A stretch of DNA of 22,342 nt from a virus. The DNA lies in the IMG/VR virus record IMGVR_UViG_3300030098_007065, positions 63,203 through 85,544 of that record. One strand, written 5' to 3'. A model generated the notes under the pieces. It worked only from the letters and a program-made list of their open reading frames with translations, made no database searches and had not been told where the DNA came from. Positions 6,872 through 12,538 of this stretch are shown one piece after another. Made by a program: the position numbers and the translations under genes. The number at the start of each line of letters is the position of its first letter. Position 1 is the first letter of the stretch.

Positions 6872-8605
6872 TTACCTAATCCGTTCACCTGTCCAATTAG
6901 TAGGTGGTTTTTCATTCAGTAATTGATAACCAAAAGCTTCGAGTTCATCTTTATCTGATAATACTTCCTCACCCATACCCCATACTAGAGCATTCATTTC
7001 ATTATTATGATTGCCTACTATCTCATCATCTAAATAGATCGATGTTGGATCTTCAAAATATTCTACTCCAAAATCCATCGGCTCAATAACAGAAGGCTTA
7101 CCCATATCATCCACTTCAACAATTTCAAAAAACCGCTCTGTTATTTCTTTTTCTAAAATGAACAACCCATATAACATAGCCATTACTCTGTCATCATGAA
7201 AACCTCCTCTAGCTTTCCATGTACCGTTAGGGTAACGTACAAAATTTCTAAGTTCTTCAACTGTTTCTTGCTCATTAACATTAACTACTCTAATTTCATT
7301 CATAAAATAGCGCATATTTAAAACGCCTTTATACTTTGTATTTGTATGTGCAATCATTCCACGCATAACATTTCGCCTATGAGCATTTTTATTTCCATAA
7401 GAAACTATTTTTTCATAGCCTAAATCAACAGCTAGCCTATCAACTACCTGTGCACCACAATTATTTCTCTCAATTAAAGCTAAAGGTGAACCCCAATTAC
7501 GTAAAATTTTATATAATCTGTTAGTAAACTCTAATGGTGGTATTTTGTTATTTCTATAAACAGCTACTTGTTTAATGTCTTTTATATCAGTTATATCTAA
7601 AATTTGTATAACAGAAGAATCAACACCTACACCTTCTGATATATCAACACCAGCAACATATAGCTTAGATTCATCTGGTTCTTCCCATAACTTATAGTGA
7701 CCTTCATCAAGAACTATTTTTGGTTTAGATACTTTTGACATCATTTCTTCAAACAGCTCATCATCTAAAGTTGATTCACCTGAGTGAATAAACTCACATT
7801 CAAATTCTTGCAACCAAGCATCTGCTGATCCTATTGCTGTTTTAGTAGCTTGAGCCCATTCTTCATCTCTTCCAGGTATCTCATTCCATTTAATTTTATC
7901 ATGTGCCCATCCGTTATCACCTTCGATAGCTCCAATGTATAATTTATAAAATAGATTATCTGTACCATTAGCAGTTGAACACACAAACACTTTTGATTTC
8001 TTAGAAGAGGTAATAATTGGAAAGACCGATTTCCAAAACTCTTCAACTAAGTGAGGTTCAATAAAAGCCATCTCATCAATTACTAAACAATTAACAGACT
8101 GACCCCGTGCAGCAGTACCAGTTGTAGTTGTAATACCTATACGACTGCCATTTTCTAATGTCATAGATGTCTTAGCATACTCCTTTACTGGTGGTTTTAA
8201 CCAGTTAGGTAATTCCTCATACGCCATTCTTACGCGTTGAAATATTTCAATAGCAGTAGCTTCTTTGTTTGCTACTAAAAGTATACGTTGATCATTATTA
8301 AAGCATGCTTGCCAAAGAATATAGATAGTCATCATAGTTGACTTGCCTATCTGCCTAGAAGCTAGCAAACAGAAAAAACGATTATCTCTCATCTGTCTAA
8401 GAGCTCTTTTTTGTGGCTTGTATAATTGTATCTTTTCTTTACCTCTATCTAAATTTACAATATGAAAAAAGTTTTCTGCAAAATAAAGAATATTTTTACT
8501 TGCTTTTCTAAGATCTTTTACTTGTTGTTTAGTATATTCACCTTTCCAGTTTACGTTGGGTAAATTCTTATTACCCATATAAAACATATTATCTTGTCTG
8601 GCCAC
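6872..8605 (-). CDS. Terminase large subunit (T4 gp17-like)
   Basis: 577 aa, similar to T4 gp17 (610 aa). The N-terminal ATPase has Walker A SRQIGKS at residues 83-89, Walker B CLVIDE with D177-E178, and the coupling motif CSTANG around 209-214. The C-terminal RNase H-fold nuclease has GVDISEG with D321, IERNNCG with E379 and GGFHDDRV with D471/D472, which are the three acidic positions expected for metal binding. The enzyme packages DNA into the prohead through the portal and cuts the concatemer. The GTG at 8605 is preferred over the ATG six codons later because a TAAATA element ends 5 nt before the GTG. The gene starts the leftward structural block. Confidence 0.95.
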   Translation of the reverse strand: MARQDNMFYMGNKNLPNVNWKGEYTKQQVKDLRKASKNILYFAENFFHIVNLDRGKEKIQLYKPQKRALRQMRDNRFFCLLASRQIGKSTMMTIYILWQACFNNDQRILLVANKEATAIEIFQRVRMAYEELPNWLKPPVKEYAKTSMTLENGSRIGITTTTGTAARGQSVNCLVIDEMAFIEPHLVEEFWKSVFPIITSSKKSKVFVCSTANGTDNLFYKLYIGAIEGDNGWAHDKIKWNEIPGRDEEWAQATKTAIGSADAWLQEFECEFIHSGESTLDDELFEEMMSKVSKPKIVLDEGHYKLWEEPDESKLYVAGVDISEGVGVDSSVIQILDITDIKDIKQVAVYRNNKIPPLEFTNRLYKILRNWGSPLALIERNNCGAQVVDRLAVDLGYEKIVSYGNKNAHRRNVMRGMIAHTNTKYKGVLNMRYFMNEIRVVNVNEQETVEELRNFVRYPNGTWKARGGFHDDRVMAMLYGLFILEKEITERFFEIVEVDDMGKPSVIEPMDFGVEYFEDPTSIYLDDEIVGNHNNEMNALVWGMGEEVLSDKDELEAFGYQLLNEKPPTNWTGERIR

Positions 8606-8610
8606 AGAAA

Positions 8611-8616
8611 TATTTA
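8611..8616 (-). promoter_or_regulatory. Late-type promoter element TAAATA, leftward half of a divergent pair
   Basis: Minus-strand TAAATA ends 5 nt before the GTG at 8605 (terminase). It is mirrored by a plus-strand copy at 8627-8632, with 10 nt between the two. Confidence 0.65.
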
Positions 8617-8626
8617 GTAGCTAGCA

Positions 8627-8632
8627 TAAATA
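8627..8632 (+). promoter_or_regulatory. Late-type promoter element TAAATA, rightward half of a divergent pair
   Basis: Plus-strand ATAAATA ends 5 nt before the ATG at 8638. With 8611-8616 it forms an inverted repeat around a GCTAGC palindrome. Confidence 0.65.
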
Positions 8633-8637
8633 ATTAC

Positions 8638-9672
8638 ATGTCAAAAAAGAAAGACTGGGTATCATTAGGTGAAGCATATAAAGATGTCTTCAGTAAAGTT
8701 GTTGTAAATGAAAACGTACCTGAGGGTCAAGTTGGTGCTGCGCCTCTTGAAGCCGGTGGTCCATTAGAGAAAGGAGGATTTAGAGAGCCGTTAATTGATA
8801 TTACTAAAATGTCTGAAAAAGATAAAAAGGATAATATCTATAATATAAAAGGCTATACATACGGCGATGGTAATGATCCAGTAGATTGTCAAGAGCCTAA
8901 ACCAACAGGTCCGGAATATGCACAAGTACCATATACAGGAGCAGTTGGACCTGAAGAGGACGAAGAAGATAGTGTTAAAAATAAGAAAAAAGCAGATCTT
9001 AATAAAGATGGTAAGCTTTCAGAGTATGAAAAGAAGAGAGGAAAAGCTATTGAAAAGTCTATGAGTAAGGATTCTAAGGAAGAAGATGAAGAATTTTTGG
9101 AAGAACACGAGAAAATTGCACGCTCTGGCCTAAATAATTTTATGAGCAAATCCGTATTTGATAAACTTTATAATAAAGTAATGGTAAGTGAAAGCTTTGG
9201 CGAAGATGCTGAAGATGTAACTGAACTCGAAGCTTTAGGAATTGAAACTGATGTTGATGTTGAAGTTGATGATGTTCCAGATGAGATTACAGTTTCCATT
9301 CCTGGTAAATTAGCACAAGAGATGGCTAACCTACTTCAAACTGCTATCGCACAGCAAGAAACTGATGTTGATATTGACGTTGATGTTGAAGAAGTAACCG
9401 ATAGTCAGTTTGAAGAAGATGAAGAAGCAGCCATGAAAGACGGAGGTGGATATGGTATGGATGCTGGTTCAACATTAAATCATACTGTAGATATGGGCCA
9501 CGGAGGAAAAAATAAAGTTAGTAACTTGAAGCCTGCTGGTGGTGCTAAGCAAACAGACGGTGGAGGTTATGGTATGGATGCCGGCTCTACTTTAAACCAT
9601 ACTGTAAATGATGGTAAAGGTGGAAAGAATAAAGTTGGTACCTTAGCAGTAGGTAAAAACGCCTTCGAATAG
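8638..9672 (+). CDS. Acidic EF-hand and tandem-repeat protein, probable late/structural
   Basis: 344 aa, strongly acidic and probably low in globular structure. Residues 120-131 (DLNKDGKLSEYE) are a perfect EF-hand calcium loop: D1, N3, D5, G6, hydrophobic 8, S9, E12. It is followed by KKRGKAIEKS, a helix often seen after this loop in T4-like marine phages. Acidic strands TDVDVEVDDV (204-213) and TDVDIDVDVEEV (242-253) look duplicated. The C-terminus is two copies of a 38-39 residue unit starting DGGGYGMDAGSTLNHTV (268-306 and 307-344). It is transcribed divergently from the terminase by its own late element and ends before a strong terminator. Scaffold, prohead-core or decoration roles are possible. 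I do not recognise the family. Confidence 0.8.
   Translation: MSKKKDWVSLGEAYKDVFSKVVVNENVPEGQVGAAPLEAGGPLEKGGFREPLIDITKMSEKDKKDNIYNIKGYTYGDGNDPVDCQEPKPTGPEYAQVPYTGAVGPEEDEEDSVKNKKKADLNKDGKLSEYEKKRGKAIEKSMSKDSKEEDEEFLEEHEKIARSGLNNFMSKSVFDKLYNKVMVSESFGEDAEDVTELEALGIETDVDVEVDDVPDEITVSIPGKLAQEMANLLQTAIAQQETDVDIDVDVEEVTDSQFEEDEEAAMKDGGGYGMDAGSTLNHTVDMGHGGKNKVSNLKPAGGAKQTDGGGYGMDAGSTLNHTVNDGKGGKNKVGTLAVGKNAFE
9439..9672 (+). repeat. Two in-frame tandem repeats of about 117 bp
   Basis: Unit 1 spans 9439-9555 and unit 2 spans 9556-9669 plus the stop. The protein copies share DGGGYGMDAGSTLNHTV and GGKNKV nearly exactly, while the DNA differs mainly at third codon positions (for example gctggttcaaca against gccggctctact). 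This suggests an old duplication held by selection on the protein. Confidence 0.85.
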
Positions 9673-9698
9673 TAAGTCGCTCAAAAATTAAATACAAT

Positions 9699-9733
9699 AA
9701 AAAGCCCGTTGAGTACCCCTCTTCGGGCTTTTT
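9699..9733 (+). terminator. Rho-independent terminator hairpin, potentially bidirectional
   Basis: A 10-bp stem (AAAAAGCCCG at 9699-9708 with CGGGCTTTTT at 9724-9733) is topped by a TT/TT internal loop and a further GAG/CTC stem (9711-9713 with 9719-9721). A T run follows to 9734. The A run before the stem gives a U tract on the other strand, so it could work both ways. It lies 26 nt after the stop of the EF-hand gene. Confidence 0.88.
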
Positions 9734-9736
9734 TAA

Positions 9737-9742
9737 TAAATA
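9737..9742 (+). promoter_or_regulatory. Late-type promoter element TAAATA
   Basis: AATAAATA starts right after the terminator T run and ends 5 nt before the GTG at 9748. Terminator and promoter together insulate the next gene. Confidence 0.65.
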
Positions 9743-9747
9743 TAATT

Positions 9748-10782
9748 GTGAGGTTTTATAATAATACTCTTAATCAAAAATTTTGGTCAGAAGATAATAA
9801 ATTTAATCCTGACATTAGGAAAAAGCTTTTATCAATTACTGATGATTTTATTGATAGCTTAGACTTACAAGATGTTGAAATACATGATATAACTTTAACA
9901 GGTAGTAATAGTAATTATAACTATAATGAATATTCTGATTTAGATGTACATGTGCTTATCGATTTTAAAGATATTAATGAAGATGAAGATTTAGTTAAAA
10001 AGTCTTTAGATGGACCGCGCTTTGTATGGAATCTTAGACATAATGTAAATCTTAGAGATCATGATGTTGAAATGTATATGCAAGACAAAGATGAACCTCA
10101 TATTGCTTCTGGTTTATATTCTTTGAAAGATGATAAGTGGATAACTGTACCATCTTATGACCCGCCTTCAATAGATACAAAAGATGTATTTAAAAAAGCT
10201 AAAGCTATTGAGACAGATATAGATATTTTAAAAGATAAAATATCAAAAGCAGATAGTGAAGAAGCTAGAAAGCTACATGAGAGGGCAAAAAAGTTAAAAG
10301 AAAAAATATCTAAAATGCGCAAGCGTGGGCTAGCGCGTGAAGGGGAATTCAGTGTTGAAAATTTAGCTTTTAAAGTGCTTCGTAATACCGAAGCTATTGG
10401 TGATCTAATAGATATAATTTCTACATCTTATGATAAAATTTATTCAGAAAAATTTATGACATTTTTTGAATATTTTCAAGGTAACTCAATTATGAATCCT
10501 CATATGCGTAGTGGTAAAAATATTAACAGGGTAGGAATAACAAAAAAGAACTTAAACACTTTACCAAAAAAGTATAAACATAAATGTCCACATGTAGATA
10601 ATATTGTTAATGGGTCAGCTCACCAAATACAACTTATGGGTAGACCTTTATTAGATACTCTAGCAGCATATGAAGTAGATTACAAACCTGGTGTAACTAA
10701 TAGCTTAGGAAACTCAGGTGTAGAAGTACAAATGTTTGAAGATAACGAAGGTTCACCTTGTGGAATGTTAAGAAAAAAGTAA
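9748..10782 (+). CDS. Nucleotidyltransferase-fold protein with coiled-coil middle
   Basis: 344 aa from the GTG at 9748. A longer frame from a TTG at 9709 is rejected because its first 13 codons lie in the terminator hairpin. Residues 52-68 (GSNSNYNYNEYSDLDVH) fit the polymerase-beta-type nucleotidyltransferase signature GS-x(9-13)-D-x-D, with D64 and D66 as metal ligands; E108 in HDVEMYM is a plausible third acid. Residues about 148-195 are Lys/Glu-rich and predicted coiled coil. The C-terminal part (about 200-344) is unrecognised and contains KKYKHKCPHVD. The substrate could be a nucleic acid, a protein or a small molecule; nothing visible decides this. The gene is followed after 1 nt by the neck gene, so it probably shares its transcript. 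Confidence 0.75.
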   Translation: MRFYNNTLNQKFWSEDNKFNPDIRKKLLSITDDFIDSLDLQDVEIHDITLTGSNSNYNYNEYSDLDVHVLIDFKDINEDEDLVKKSLDGPRFVWNLRHNVNLRDHDVEMYMQDKDEPHIASGLYSLKDDKWITVPSYDPPSIDTKDVFKKAKAIETDIDILKDKISKADSEEARKLHERAKKLKEKISKMRKRGLAREGEFSVENLAFKVLRNTEAIGDLIDIISTSYDKIYSEKFMTFFEYFQGNSIMNPHMRSGKNINRVGITKKNLNTLPKKYKHKCPHVDNIVNGSAHQIQLMGRPLLDTLAAYEVDYKPGVTNSLGNSGVEVQMFEDNEGSPCGMLRKK

Positions 10783-10783
10783 A

Positions 10784-11605
10784 ATGCCATCAACCCCTCC
10801 ATGTAATCAAAATAGATTAAACTGCCTCCCAGAGGAAGTTTTAGCAGCGACTGCAATACCTTCATGTGGTCAGCTTGTTAATCCATTTAATTTACAAGCA
10901 GAGCAGTTAATTTTTGATCAAGCATATAATGACTTAATTAATAATTTTGGTATACCAGTTGATTATTATATTAATACTTTTAATCTATCTGCAGCTGATT
11001 TACTTTATGGAGAAGATTTTGGTAATGAAACCAACAGAAGGCAATATCAAGGACCTCTATCAGGTATGCAAATGTATGTTGAATTATCTGATGATGCAGT
11101 AAATCTTTCTAGATTTGGTTTTGATCCAGATGATGAATTTACTGCCTTTGTACATATAAGTAGTTTTCAATCTACAGCTTCAGCCTATTTTGATTATTCA
11201 GCTGTAGCACAAGCAATAGAACCAAAAGCAGGTGATGTAATTGATCTTAAAGTGTTAGGTTGCGATCGACCTAATCAAAGAGGTTCTGTTATGTTTCAAG
11301 TAACAGAAAGAATGGATCAAGACTTATCTACTTTAAACCCTATACTTGGTCACTACGTTTATAGACTTCGTGGTAAGAGGTTTAACTACTCATTTGAGTC
11401 AGGCTTATCTAGTGAGCCTGTTAATGAACAAATTTATGATAGTACAAAGAGTGGTATACTATCTACAACCTTCTTTAGTCAATCAGCATCAGAAGATAAG
11501 ACGTATCCTAATGTGCATGATCCTTATGATAAAAATGAAGTATCAAAAACTCAAGTTACTGATATGGATGTTAACGATACTGATATTTACGGGTCGTATT
11601 ATTAA
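10784..11605 (+). CDS. Neck protein (T4 gp14-like)
   Basis: 273 aa, close to T4 gp14 (256 aa). The second half fits the neck-protein layout seen in T4-like phages: a block ending EPKAGDVIDLK, then MFQVTERMDQDLSTLNP and GHYVYRLRGKRFNYSFESG, matching the family pattern of a small, beta-rich domain with a phrase close to NP-x-x-x-L-x-x-Y-x-Y-x-L. The N-terminal 40 residues carry four Cys (positions 7, 14, 28 and one just before the first block are in or near PPCNQNRLNCL and IPSCGQ). It would join the DNA-filled head to the tail. The ATG follows the previous stop by 1 nt, so translation is probably coupled. The stop overlaps the convergent glycosyltransferase gene by 4 bp. Confidence 0.62.
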   Translation: MPSTPPCNQNRLNCLPEEVLAATAIPSCGQLVNPFNLQAEQLIFDQAYNDLINNFGIPVDYYINTFNLSAADLLYGEDFGNETNRRQYQGPLSGMQMYVELSDDAVNLSRFGFDPDDEFTAFVHISSFQSTASAYFDYSAVAQAIEPKAGDVIDLKVLGCDRPNQRGSVMFQVTERMDQDLSTLNPILGHYVYRLRGKRFNYSFESGLSSEPVNEQIYDSTKSGILSTTFFSQSASEDKTYPNVHDPYDKNEVSKTQVTDMDVNDTDIYGSYY

Positions 11606-12498
11606 GCTTCAACTGCTTTAATAATAGTTTGAACATCATGTAGTTCATCTAAACTATCATACGGGCATTGATGTATTGTTCCTCCGAAATCATAATCGTA
11701 AAAATAAGAATCAACCGTACCGTTATCTTTAGCAACCTTTGTAAGGATATTTGTATGAATATCATACCCAAAAACTTTTGGTTGTGTATTAACCCAGCAC
11801 ACCACGGAAGGTAGTTTAAGAGCTGCAGCTGCATGTTGTAAAGAAGAATCAACAAAGATTCGTTTTTCAGCATGAGCAATCATTGCAAATAATGGCTTTT
11901 TACCAATCGTTTTGTCAAATCTATGACAGTTATTTAACTTAGGGTGAAATTCATAACATATATGAACAATGTTATATTTTTCTGCTAACCCATCAACCAC
12001 TTCTTGTGCTTGAGCAGGGTGCATATCTCTTGTCCAAGAGTAAGGATGCTGTTGATGATCAGGGCCAGGTCCTCCAAATGGTTGGAATACTAGTAAAGGT
12101 TTTTGATCAACAGCAAACTGACTCATATATGCTCGTGCTTCTTCTATTTCTCTAAAATTAAAATTAAGGACAAGTTCTTCACTATTATATTTTATACCAA
12201 CCATATCACACCATGTGTCAATTAAGTGTGTCTTTTTTGTAATATGGTTTGTCTGCTTATATGGGTCTTGAGCGAATACTTTTACATCTTTACCTTTGAT
12301 AACATCTTGATAAAAATATGGTGTATTTCCTATTCTATAAAATCTAGCAATATCTTTATTTTTAACCCATACTTCAGGCCAAGCCGAAACAACAATAATC
12401 TTACGCTTTGGATTTGCTTTTTTATACGCATGCGTTACAGCAGTTGCGGCAACATTTTTTCCAATGCCTCCTTCAATGTGAAATACAGTAGTAGCCAT
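11602..12498 (-). CDS. Glycosyltransferase, GT9/heptosyltransferase-like (GT-B fold)
   Basis: 298 aa. The N-terminus VFHIEGGIGKN (5-14) fits the first GT-B strand and Gly loop of the family (usual phrase L-x-x-x-G-D). LLVFQPFGGPGP (135-146) resembles the start of the second Rossmann domain. FVDSSLQHAAAALKLPSVVCW (residues 215-235) is the diagnostic donor-binding motif in which D217-S-S and H222 precede AAAL and P. The enzyme should move a sugar from a nucleotide-sugar onto an acceptor. It is transcribed in the same direction as the giant fibre gene and 40 nt behind it, so fibre glycosylation is a reasonable idea. Modification of host surface glycans to block superinfection is another. Upstream, TATATA is a weak version of the late element. 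Confidence 0.78.
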   Translation of the reverse strand: MATTVFHIEGGIGKNVAATAVTHAYKKANPKRKIIVVSAWPEVWVKNKDIARFYRIGNTPYFYQDVIKGKDVKVFAQDPYKQTNHITKKTHLIDTWCDMVGIKYNSEELVLNFNFREIEEARAYMSQFAVDQKPLLVFQPFGGPGPDHQQHPYSWTRDMHPAQAQEVVDGLAEKYNIVHICYEFHPKLNNCHRFDKTIGKKPLFAMIAHAEKRIFVDSSLQHAAAALKLPSVVCWVNTQPKVFGYDIHTNILTKVAKDNGTVDSYFYDYDFGGTIHQCPYDSLDELHDVQTIIKAVEA

Positions 12499-12502
12499 AC
12501 GT

Positions 12503-12508
12503 TATATA
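12503..12508 (-). promoter_or_regulatory. Degenerate late-type element TATATA
   Basis: Minus strand, one mismatch to TAAATA. The local TA repeat allows a register ending 4 or 6 nt before the ATG at 12498; the 4-nt register is given. Confidence 0.3.
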
Positions 12509-12538
12509 TATGACCTTGTAAAAAAAGATCAATACTTA

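Noticed and set aside
9709-9747. TTG-started N-terminal extension of the nucleotidyltransferase-fold gene
   Set aside because: The 13 extra codons lie in the terminator hairpin and across the promoter. The GTG at 9748 has the standard late element 5 nt upstream.
11346-12513. Frames at 11346-11621 and 12226-12513 on the plus strand and 11649-11879 on the minus strand
   Set aside because: They are alternative-frame shadows of the neck and glycosyltransferase genes, which have recognisable motifs in the chosen frames.
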